Of a stretch of DNA of 17,533 nt, positions 6,235 through 12,823 are shown in pieces. This stretch comes from Syntrophomonas sp. UBA1376 (GTDB lineage Bacteria > Bacillota > Syntrophomonadia > Syntrophomonadales > Syntrophomonadaceae): NCBI GenBank assembly GCA_002305535.1, contig DBRE01000027.1, positions 1 through 17,533 on the forward strand, read 5' to 3'. The position numbers and the translations under genes were made by a program. The notes under the pieces were generated by a model, which had not been told where the DNA came from, did not search any database, and saw nothing but the letters and a program-made list of their open reading frames with translations. Within the stretch, counting starts at the first letter, position 1. Each line of letters opens with the position of its first letter.

Positions 6235-6687
6235 GTGAGATGTCCGTATTGCCAGGAATTTGAGAGCCGAGTATTGGATTCGCGTCCCAGTGAGGACGGC
6301 TCTTCCATTCGGCGCCGCCGTGAATGCAACCTATGTAAACGGAGGTTTACTACATACGAGCGTGTTGAAGAACGCCCTTTGCTAGTGGTCAAAAAAGGCG
6401 GTAACCGGCAACCTTTTAACCGTGACAAGCTTATTGCTGGACTTACCCGGGCCTGTGAAAAAAGACCAGTTAACATGGAACAGATTGAGCAACTGGTTGG
6501 TGAAATCGAACGCGATCTGCGTGATAAATATGACCGTGAAGTAAGCAGTCGCATCATTGGTGAGATGGTAATGGATCGGCTGGAGAGTTTGGATGAGGTT
6601 GCCTATGTGCGTTTTGCTTCGGTCTATAGACAGTTTACCGATCTAAACAGTTTCATTAAGACTATTGATCAGCTTAAGAAATCCTGA
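6235..6687 (+). CDS. nrdR: Transcriptional repressor NrdR
   Basis: The ATP/dATP-sensing repressor of ribonucleotide reductase genes. Residues 1-45 form the zinc-ribbon DNA-binding domain, with CPYC (C3, C6) and CNLC (C31, C34) and the conserved RRRRECNLCKRRFTTYER. The ATP-cone domain follows (about 49-140), starting VVKKGGNRQPFNRDKLIAGL. At 150 residues it has the standard length. The start is GTG at 6235, with AAGGTGGGG upstream; the MRCPYC N-terminus is characteristic. No nrd gene and no NrdR box is visible in the window, so its targets are elsewhere. It ends two bases before the convergent HTH gene, with no hairpin between them. Confidence 0.97.
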   Translation: MRCPYCQEFESRVLDSRPSEDGSSIRRRRECNLCKRRFTTYERVEERPLLVVKKGGNRQPFNRDKLIAGLTRACEKRPVNMEQIEQLVGEIERDLRDKYDREVSSRIIGEMVMDRLESLDEVAYVRFASVYRQFTDLNSFIKTIDQLKKS

Positions 6688-6689
6688 TG

Positions 6690-7532
6690 CTAGTTTTCCT
6701 CTAAATCGGTTGCTAAGAACTCCTGAAGTTTTTCTTTTATAATCGGCAGGGGAAGAATACGTTCTTCTATACGACTTATTGTGCGACCATACAGATACAT
6801 ACTATCCTGGTATTTGCCGATGTCACGAACTGACTGGGGCAGGCTGTCAAGGTTCTCCATCCACCTTATCGCCGAGGAACGGGGCAAATGGAAAGTAAAC
6901 CGATAGTTCTCCAGGGCGACCCGAAACTCGACCAGGGAGTAATACTCCTTATCAACAGCACCCAGAGTACATTTCGGGCAGTGATACCCTTTTTTTAAGT
7001 ATTCTACATAGGACATGCCTGCTGCCCGTGCTGATTCCTTGCAATCATCACACAGCCAGATGTACTTACGATCGGGACCTAGCAGATAGACCGCCTGCAT
7101 TAAATCAGCAAAGTGGACATACATTTTCCGGATGACCTTATTTTTTAAACGGTATAGTTCTTCAGCCTGGACATGGTACTTTTTAGCATAATGATTCAAA
7201 TGGAAAAGATAAAAACAGGTCATTAAGAACTTCTCCTGGGGGTGATCCCGGACAGAGTCCACAAACCTGTCATAGTAGTTCAACGTTCGTCTCAATCGCC
7301 GAAAATCATGGGCAGCGGAATTAGGTGGGCTATGTTTTTTTCTATGACTGATCTCCTGGAGTATGGAATGAATATCCAGGTTGTTTACTTCATTTTCCGA
7401 AAATAGATAGGTGGAACCTCGACCTGAATGGCGTTGAATGTTGGCCACGTTCAAATAACCATACCTCACCATTTCATGTACCTGACGATTGCTGAGATTG
7501 TATTTGAGGGCAACTTCACTTATAGTCAGCAT
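6690..7532 (-). CDS. Uncharacterised HTH protein with two CxxC pairs
   Basis: A 280-residue protein that I cannot assign to a named family. The N-terminus (about 2-55) looks like a MerR/excisionase-type helix-turn-helix: LTISEVALKYNLSNRQVHEMVRYGYL, then a basic wing (RHSGRGSTYLFSENEV). A basic helical middle follows. Near residues 161-188 are WLCDDC and HCPKC, which together could hold one zinc ion. The rest is mixed helical. The start at 7532 is chosen because AGGTGAT lies seven bases upstream; an in-frame TTG at 7556 has no site. It follows the DUF2007 gene by 30 bases and is probably in one operon with it. A DNA-binding regulator is the likely role; its targets are unknown. Confidence 0.75.
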   Translation of the reverse strand: MLTISEVALKYNLSNRQVHEMVRYGYLNVANIQRHSGRGSTYLFSENEVNNLDIHSILQEISHRKKHSPPNSAAHDFRRLRRTLNYYDRFVDSVRDHPQEKFLMTCFYLFHLNHYAKKYHVQAEELYRLKNKVIRKMYVHFADLMQAVYLLGPDRKYIWLCDDCKESARAAGMSYVEYLKKGYHCPKCTLGAVDKEYYSLVEFRVALENYRFTFHLPRSSAIRWMENLDSLPQSVRDIGKYQDSMYLYGRTISRIEERILPLPIIKEKLQEFLATDLEEN

Positions 7533-7562
7533 GGATATATCACCTGTCTTGTTCAAACGGTT

Positions 7563-7859
7563 TTATTCAGATTCCTGGGACATTTCTTCGAGAAGCGCTT
7601 GAGCTTCTGACAAAACCTGTTCGGGAACCATTACTTTGACTTCGGCCAAAGGTCCTACTGTAACTGGCATCTGAGGAATATCATGTCTGATCATTTTATG
7701 CAGTATACCGTAGGAGATGAGCAAACTTTCAATTACCAAATCGTTGGGAGGGTATACTTTGGTGAGCAATACCCAGTTCGCGGAATTAATATCGTAACCG
7801 CAGTTTGCGCATGTCAGGCTTTGACTAGTCAACCTTTGCTTACATTGAGGACAATTCAC
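7563..7859 (-). CDS. Zinc-ribbon plus DUF2007 domain protein
   Basis: A 98-residue protein with two parts. Residues 1-22 are a zinc ribbon (CPQC at 3-6 and CANC at 17-20). Residues about 28-95 match the DUF2007 pattern, a ferredoxin-like fold called putative signal-transducing: NWVLLTKVYPPNDLVIESLLISYGI, then VKVMVPEQVLSEAQALLEE. The start is GTG at 7859, with AGGTGAT about six bases upstream. A good promoter (7882-7910) lies just before it. It is divergent from pgeF and followed after 30 bases by the HTH protein gene. No molecular function is established for DUF2007. A small zinc-dependent partner or sensor for the HTH protein is inference. Confidence 0.8.
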   Translation of the reverse strand: MNCPQCKQRLTSQSLTCANCGYDINSANWVLLTKVYPPNDLVIESLLISYGILHKMIRHDIPQMPVTVGPLAEVKVMVPEQVLSEAQALLEEMSQESE

Positions 7860-7881
7860 CTATCATCACCTCTGTATCAAT

Positions 7882-7910
7882 ATTTTATGCGAAAAGGACG
7901 GTTTTCACAA
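7882..7910 (-). promoter_or_regulatory. Promoter of the DUF2007/HTH operon
   Basis: On the minus strand TTGTGA (7910-7905) and TAAAAT (7887-7882) are separated by 17 bases and match four and five of six consensus positions. The -35 box directly abuts the pgeF start codon on the other strand, so activity of the two genes could interfere. Confidence 0.55.
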
Positions 7911-8738
7911 ATGAGCCTGGAAAAATGGCAGATCAAGAACAATATATGCTTTTTAACCCTGCCGAACTGGGAGGAACACGGTGCGCGCGTTCTATTTTCC
8001 ACCCGCCATGGCGGCATCAGCAAGGGATGCTATAGCAGTATGAATATGGCTTTGCATGTCGGCGATGACCCGGAAGCGGTATTGGCTAATCGCCAGCTCC
8101 TTATGGAATTGGCAGGACACAATCTGTCGCAAATGATCTGTTGTCAGCAGGTACACGGTAATCGAGTAGTGGCAGTTGATAGTTCCCACGCTGGTTGCGG
8201 TTCGGTGCGATTTGAAGATGCACTGCCCGATACCGATGGACTGGTTACTGCTACCCCCGGATTAGTCCTTACCACCTTCTATGCCGATTGCATACCAGTT
8301 TTTTTCTATGATCCGGTGCGTCGGGTGGTGGCTTTGAGCCACAGCGGGTGGAAAGGTACATTGAACTCAATTACGGCTAAAACCCTGCAGGTGATGTATG
8401 ATCGATTTCAATGCCAAGCATCTGACATGATGATTTATATAGGGCCGGGAATCAGTCAGTGCTGTTTTGAGGTACAAGCTGATTTGGCTGATAAAGTGAT
8501 CTCTGCATTCCCTAATGATCGTGATATAATCATAATGGATCAAAATCGCATAAAGTGGGATTTGAAGGAAACCATTCGCCGATGTGCTGTTAATAATGGG
8601 GTAGCGGAGAACAGGATCAACGTTTCCCCGTGGTGCACATCTTGTCATACGGAGTGTTTTTATTCCTTCCGAAAGGAACAGGGGCATACCGGCCGAATGG
8701 CTGCGATGATCACCCTTGTTAATGGTGATGATGAATGA
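7911..8738 (+). CDS. pgeF: Peptidoglycan editing factor PgeF (YlmD/YfiH, laccase-domain family)
   Basis: A 276-residue member of the YfiH/DUF152 multicopper-oxidase-like family. E. coli PgeF removes UDP-MurNAc wrongly charged with L-serine, and several relatives cleave purine nucleosides phosphorolytically. Zinc-site residues fit the family: H82 in CCQQVHGNRV, C127 in TFYADCIPVFF, and H144 in LSHSGWKGT (C-to-H spacing 17). The C-terminal WCTSCHTECFYSFRKEQGHTGRMAAM is the family's conserved end. The ATG at 7911 is chosen because of AAGGACG upstream; the in-frame ATG at 7887 lacks a ribosome site. It corresponds to ylmD of the B. subtilis ylm-divIVA cluster and overlaps the response regulator by four bases (ATGA), indicating coupled translation. 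Confidence 0.92.
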   Translation: MSLEKWQIKNNICFLTLPNWEEHGARVLFSTRHGGISKGCYSSMNMALHVGDDPEAVLANRQLLMELAGHNLSQMICCQQVHGNRVVAVDSSHAGCGSVRFEDALPDTDGLVTATPGLVLTTFYADCIPVFFYDPVRRVVALSHSGWKGTLNSITAKTLQVMYDRFQCQASDMMIYIGPGISQCCFEVQADLADKVISAFPNDRDIIIMDQNRIKWDLKETIRRCAVNNGVAENRINVSPWCTSCHTECFYSFRKEQGHTGRMAAMITLVNGDDE

Positions 8739-9445
8739 AAAAGATTTTGGTGGTTGATGACGAAGCCTATATCGTTGAACTGGTCAAATTCAATCTGGAG
8801 AAGGAAGGTTACCAGGTGATAGTAGCCAGTGATGGCCGCAATGCACTGAAAATGGTTCAGACCGAGCAACCAGATCTGGTTTTACTAGATATCATGCTAC
8901 CTAATATTGATGGTTTAGAGGTATGTCGCATCTTAAAGCAAAGTCCTGACACGAATTCTATACCCATAATCATGCTCACGGCCAAAGGTGATGAGTTTGA
9001 TACTGTTTTGGGACTAGAAATGGGTGCGGATGACTACATTAAGAAACCATTCAGCCCCAGGGAAATGATAGCTAGAGTCAAAGCCCGCCTGCGAGCCTTG
9101 AAAATCCTTGAAGCTGAAAAGGCAGTGGGAGAAAAAGCCTATGTGATCAAAGATCTGATCGTTGTGCCGGAAAAATATGAGGTTTTTTTAGGTGAGGACA
9201 AGCTGGAACTAACTCCCAAAGAATTTGAGTTGTTGAGTTTGATGGTATCTCATCAGGGCAAAGTCTTTACCCGGGAAGCACTCCTGGAAAAAGTATGGGG
9301 ATATGAATATTCGGGTGATACACGCACCGTAGACGTTCATATCCGCCACCTGCGCCAGAAGCTGGGTGATGACTCTAATTACCCTGACTATATAGAGACA
9401 GTGCGTGGGGTTGGATATCGTTTCGTAGAGGGAAGAGTTAAGTAG
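8735..9445 (+). CDS. PhoP/OmpR-family response regulator
   Basis: A 236-residue two-domain regulator. Receiver domain (1-120): acidic pocket D8/D9, phosphoacceptor D52 in LVLLDIMLP, T82 and K104 (IKKPF). Winged-helix DNA-binding domain (about 135-232): LELTPKEFELLSLMV, then VFTREALLEKVWGYEYSGDTRTVDVHIRHLRQKLG and YIETVRGVGYRF. Sequence and gene order resemble clostridial PhoP-type regulators. Names such as phoP or walR are not justified because no phosphate-uptake or wal genes are nearby. It starts inside the last codons of pgeF and is followed after seven bases by the histidine kinase, so the pair is one transcription unit within the ylm cluster. Confidence 0.95.
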   Translation: MKKILVVDDEAYIVELVKFNLEKEGYQVIVASDGRNALKMVQTEQPDLVLLDIMLPNIDGLEVCRILKQSPDTNSIPIIMLTAKGDEFDTVLGLEMGADDYIKKPFSPREMIARVKARLRALKILEAEKAVGEKAYVIKDLIVVPEKYEVFLGEDKLELTPKEFELLSLMVSHQGKVFTREALLEKVWGYEYSGDTRTVDVHIRHLRQKLGDDSNYPDYIETVRGVGYRFVEGRVK

Positions 9446-9452
9446 GAGAGAA

Positions 9453-10502
9453 GTGGGAATGTTAAGTTTATTGCAGGAACAGAGGCGCATTCAGGGGATA
9501 TTAGCCAGTATGGTAGATGCTGTATTGGTAGTGGATACTCATGCTCGCATCAGTCTGGCCAACAAGGCAGCGGAAAACCTTTTTCTGGTCAGGGAAGGAG
9601 CTCTGGAAGGCAAACGCCTGGATGAAATAGATGGGGATCAGGAAGTCAGTGGAATGATCTGTCATGTGCTGACAACCGGTAAAGAAGTATTTACTGAAAC
9701 CACCATTAATCCGTCTACACAGATTTTTCGTGTTCATGTAGTACCTATTAAAGATCCAGATGGAATGGTGGAAGCAGCGGTGGCTGTTTTTCATGATGTC
9801 ACTGACGCCAGGAACTTTGACCAGATGCGCTCGGGATTTGTTGCTAATGTATCCCATGAACTAAGAACGCCTTTAACATCCATTAAAGGATTTGTAGAGA
9901 CTCTATTGGACGGTGCCATGGAAAACAGTGACACTTGTCGGCGCTTTCTCTCTATTATTGAAACGGAAACCGAACGTTTGACCCGTTTGATCGACGATTT
10001 ACTCAGCCTGTCCTCTCTGGAGTCCAATGATAGAAACATTCACCTCAAACCGGTATGTTTGGCTCGTTCCATGCGCAGCATTATGAATATCATGGGGCCG
10101 CAGATAAGTGACAAACATCTGCATGTGGAGTTTATTTATCCGCAGAGCATTCCCCGTATTCTTGCTGATGAAGACTTACTGGGACAGGTTTTGATCAACC
10201 TCTTGGATAATGCTATCAAGTATACTCCTGTTGAGGGAAAGATCTTTATTCGTTGTCGACAGCGTGACAGTCGCCTCATCATTTACTTTACTGATACCGG
10301 GCTTGGAATCCCCCGGGATAGTATTCCTCGTGTATTTGAGCGTTTTTATCGGGTCGATAAAGCCCGATCCCGTAATCAAGGGGGAACTGGCCTTGGTTTA
10401 GCCATTGTCAAGCATATTGTAGAATCCCATGGCGGGGAAGTCTTTGTCGACAGTGAAGTTGGCAAGGGTTCAACCTTTGGTGCAAGTTTTTTATCGGTAT
10501 AA
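9453..10502 (+). CDS. Cytoplasmic PAS-type sensor histidine kinase (PhoR-like)
   Basis: A 349-residue kinase. The order is a short N-terminal helix (LLQEQRRIQGILASMVDA), a PAS domain (about 15-118), the HisKA helix with H135 in ANVSHELRTPLTSIKGF, and an HATPase domain with N box (N253 in LLDNAIKYTP), G1 (DTGLGI, 281-286), F box (FERFYR) and G2 (GGTGLGLAIVK). Unlike PhoR or WalK there is no transmembrane segment or extracellular loop, and the seven-base gap to the regulator leaves no room for one, so it is predicted soluble. The start is GTG at 9453 (AGGAG at four bases) or ATG at 9459 (ten bases); the choice is open and changes only two residues. It should phosphorylate the adjacent regulator. 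The signal is probably sensed by the PAS domain. Confidence 0.93.
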   Translation: MGMLSLLQEQRRIQGILASMVDAVLVVDTHARISLANKAAENLFLVREGALEGKRLDEIDGDQEVSGMICHVLTTGKEVFTETTINPSTQIFRVHVVPIKDPDGMVEAAVAVFHDVTDARNFDQMRSGFVANVSHELRTPLTSIKGFVETLLDGAMENSDTCRRFLSIIETETERLTRLIDDLLSLSSLESNDRNIHLKPVCLARSMRSIMNIMGPQISDKHLHVEFIYPQSIPRILADEDLLGQVLINLLDNAIKYTPVEGKIFIRCRQRDSRLIIYFTDTGLGIPRDSIPRVFERFYRVDKARSRNQGGTGLGLAIVKHIVESHGGEVFVDSEVGKGSTFGASFLSV

Positions 10503-10586
10503 TCACTGAAAAAAGAGGAAAGATCAGTGCCAACGCCGAAGATATATAGTTTTAGACCAGCGAATAACTAACAGGGGATCGATAGT

Positions 10587-11270
10587 GTGCCCAACTTGGA
10601 TAGGAATCTCAATGACATTAGACAACGGATAGCAGCTGCCTGTGCCGTCGTGGGACGCGATCCCAACAGTGTCACCCTGGTAGCGGTGAGCAAGACCGTG
10701 AGTGTGGAGACGGTGCAAGAGGCTGTAAAACTGGGGGTCACCGACTTTGGAGAGAACCGGGTAGCTGAATTAGTTCATAAAAAAACATTGGTACCGCAAG
10801 TTCGTTGGCATATGATAGGGCGACTACAGACCAATAAAGTAAAGGACGTTGTGGGTAAGGCCTGCTTGATCCACTCTTTGGATAGATGGAATCTAGCCGA
10901 ATCCTTGCACAAACGAGCTGAAATGCTCGGTGAGACTGTACCGGTCTTACTGCAGGTAAACATAGCTGGCGAAGAACAAAAAGCTGGTCTACCATCTGAT
11001 GAGGTGTTGCCTTTTCTGCAGTCCATGGATCAGCTGCCGCAGGTGAAAATTATGGGATTGATGACTATGGCACCTATTAGCGATGAGGCCGAAGCTTCAC
11101 GTCCCATCTTCCGAGAACTGGCCCAGTTGCGGGAGAGGCTGCAACAACATGAGATACCTAATATTTCCCTCCAGTATCTATCCATGGGAATGTCCCAGGA
11201 TTTCGAGGTGGCTATACAGGAAGGAGCTAATCTGGTGAGGATAGGATCCTCCATATTTGATAACAGATGA
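10587..11270 (+). CDS. PLP homeostasis protein YggS/YlmE (PROSC family)
   Basis: A 227-residue member of the YggS/PROSC family, which binds pyridoxal 5'-phosphate and keeps free PLP and some amino-acid pools balanced; it has no known catalytic activity. The PLP lysine is K36 in LVAVSKTV. Other family motifs are FGENRVAEL, WHMIGRLQTNKVK, LLQVNIAGEEQKAGL, MGLMTMAP, LSMGMSQDFEVAIQEGANLVRIGSSIF. The start is GTG at 10587 with AGGGG nine bases upstream. It is the ylmE position of the ylm cluster, directly before sepF. The 84 bases after the kinase gene hold an in-frame 14-codon mini-frame that ends at 10571. Confidence 0.95.
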   Translation: MPNLDRNLNDIRQRIAAACAVVGRDPNSVTLVAVSKTVSVETVQEAVKLGVTDFGENRVAELVHKKTLVPQVRWHMIGRLQTNKVKDVVGKACLIHSLDRWNLAESLHKRAEMLGETVPVLLQVNIAGEEQKAGLPSDEVLPFLQSMDQLPQVKIMGLMTMAPISDEAEASRPIFRELAQLRERLQQHEIPNISLQYLSMGMSQDFEVAIQEGANLVRIGSSIFDNR

Positions 11271-11298
11271 AATTATTATTGGTGAGGAGGTAGGGTAA

Positions 11299-11724
11299 AT
11301 GGGTTTCGGTGATAAGTTTTGGTCATGGCTTGGTATAGAGCATGAGGAAGTGCGGGAAGAATTATTGGAGCTTCCTCAAAATGCTGAGGAAAGCAGAAGT
11401 CCAGCCAATATTGTCAGTATTCATACCAACAAAACCATGAAAGTGGTGATCTGTGAACCAGAGAGTTTTGATGAGGTGCAGATTCTGGCCGATCACTTAA
11501 AGAACCGTAGACAAGTAATTATGAACCTGGAAGCAACGCCGCCAGATATGGCCCAACGTATCATTGATTTTCTCAGTGGTACTACTTATGCGTTGGATGG
11601 TCATAGCCAACAGCTGGGGCGGCAAATTTTCCTATTTACACCAAGCAATGTTGAAATCGCCAAGGATCACCGCACCATGATGCGGCGTCCCGGATGGCTT
11701 AACAGTCCCGGAGTTGATCGCTGA
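11299..11724 (+). CDS. sepF: Cell division protein SepF
   Basis: A 141-residue SepF. The N-terminal GFGDKFWSWLGI is the membrane-binding amphipathic helix. An acidic linker follows, and the core (about 38-120) has NIVSIHTNKTMKVVICEPESFDEVQ, then RRQVIMNLEATPPDMAQRIIDFLSGTTYALDG and GRQIFLFTPSNVEI. SepF rings polymerise on the membrane and anchor and align FtsZ filaments, partly redundantly with FtsA. The ATG follows GAGGTAGGG. Its last base is the first base of proC (TGATG), so translation of the two is likely coupled. It is ylmF in B. subtilis. Confidence 0.95.
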   Translation: MGFGDKFWSWLGIEHEEVREELLELPQNAEESRSPANIVSIHTNKTMKVVICEPESFDEVQILADHLKNRRQVIMNLEATPPDMAQRIIDFLSGTTYALDGHSQQLGRQIFLFTPSNVEIAKDHRTMMRRPGWLNSPGVDR

Positions 11725-12524
11725 TGATTTTGGGAGTTATCGGCTGTGGCAAGATGGCCAAGGCCATGGTGTCAGGCATTTATGAGCAAAAACCTCGCCT
11801 GTACTCTACTCTGCTCGTTAACGATACTGATACCCAGCAGGCAGAGGCTTTTGTTGATCTCTTTTCAGCTCAAAATTATGACCAGCTTGATTTGGTCAGG
11901 CATTCAAATGTAGTGTTACTGACTGTCAAACCTCACCAGGTTAGGGAAGTGCTTAACCATACTTCTTCAGCCTGGAGACCCGGGCAACTGCTGATCTCGG
12001 TGGCCGCAGGCATAAAAATCGGCGTAATACAAAGCTATTTGCCTTCAGATGTAAAGGTGATAAGGGTTATGCCTAATCTGCCAGCATTGGTGGGAGCTGG
12101 CATTACCGCCATTGCTGCTGGCGAAGAGGTTGAGAAAGAAGATTTTGTTCAGGTGGAAAATCTCCTGTCAGGACTGGGAAAGACAGTAATAACCGATGAG
12201 AAGAAAATGGATGCGATTACCGCTGTTTCGGGTTCAGGGCCGGCTTATGTTATGATGGTAGTTGAGTCAATGACGGAAGCGGCTGTTCAAATCGGGTTAG
12301 ATTGGGATTTGGCCAGGCAGTTGGTACTTTCCACTATAAGCGGAAGCATAACAATGCTAGAGATTACGGGTCAGCATCCTGCCCAATTGCGTAATCAGGT
12401 ATCTTCACCAGGGGGCACCACGATTGCAGCAATCAAACAGCTGGAAGAATGGGGCTTACGCAATGCTTTTTATCATGCCATCGAAGAAGCTTACCAGCGT
12501 TCAATGCAATTAGGTCAAGAATAA
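11724..12524 (+). CDS. proC: Pyrroline-5-carboxylate reductase ProC
   Basis: The last step of proline synthesis: reduction of pyrroline-5-carboxylate with NAD(P)H. A 266-residue protein, standard for the family. The N-terminal Rossmann fold starts with GVIGCGKMAKAM. The middle contains VVLLTVKPHQ and VIRVMPNLPALVGAG. The C-terminal dimer domain carries the signature AVSGSGPAYVMMVVESMTEAAVQIGL and VSSPGGTTIAAIKQLE. It shares one base with sepF and lacks a good ribosome site of its own, so it probably depends on sepF translation. Clostridia often have proC between sepF and yggT; a functional link to division is not known. Confidence 0.95.
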   Translation: MILGVIGCGKMAKAMVSGIYEQKPRLYSTLLVNDTDTQQAEAFVDLFSAQNYDQLDLVRHSNVVLLTVKPHQVREVLNHTSSAWRPGQLLISVAAGIKIGVIQSYLPSDVKVIRVMPNLPALVGAGITAIAAGEEVEKEDFVQVENLLSGLGKTVITDEKKMDAITAVSGSGPAYVMMVVESMTEAAVQIGLDWDLARQLVLSTISGSITMLEITGQHPAQLRNQVSSPGGTTIAAIKQLEEWGLRNAFYHAIEEAYQRSMQLGQE

Positions 12525-12540
12525 CAGGGGAGGAAAAGGA

Positions 12541-12807
12541 TTGAGTTTATTTATTATACAGCTTATTAACACAGCATTTACTGTTTTGATTTGGCTGATC
12601 ATCGGTAGGTGTATTCTATCATTTGTTTCTCACAATCCCTACCACCCGATCATAAAATTCGTATATGATATTACTGAACCTATCATGAGTCCTTTTCGCC
12701 GATTGCTTCCGGCCGCTGGAGTCATAGATTTTTCGCCCATACTTGCGATTATGGCTGTAACCCTAGTACAGTACTTAGTAATGCAACTGCTTTATTTCAT
12801 AATATAA
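12541..12807 (+). CDS. YggT/YlmG family membrane protein
   Basis: A small integral membrane protein of 88 residues with two hydrophobic segments: about 3-25 (FIIQLINTAFTVLIWLIIGRC) and about 62-87 (ILAIMAVTLVQYLVMQLLYF). Between them is the family motif with NPYHPIIKFVYDITEPIMSPFRRLLP. YggT/YlmG relatives in chloroplasts and bacteria are linked to envelope or nucleoid organisation, but the biochemical role is unclear. The start is TTG at 12541, supported by GGGGAGG just upstream. It follows proC by 16 bases and precedes the U32 gene by 16 bases, in one operon. Confidence 0.92.
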   Translation: MSLFIIQLINTAFTVLIWLIIGRCILSFVSHNPYHPIIKFVYDITEPIMSPFRRLLPAAGVIDFSPILAIMAVTLVQYLVMQLLYFII

Positions 12808-12823
12808 AGGGGTCTATTCAATA

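Noticed and set aside
7821..7832. TTGACTAGTCAA palindrome in the DUF2007 coding region
   Set aside because: The 12-bp palindrome contains a TTGACT hexamer, but no -10 box lies at the right distance and it falls inside coding sequence. Chance is likely.
9453..10502. Naming the kinase and regulator phoR/phoP or walK/walR
   Set aside because: Neither pst nor phoU nor wal accessory genes are nearby, and the kinase lacks the membrane sensor, so only the family can be stated.
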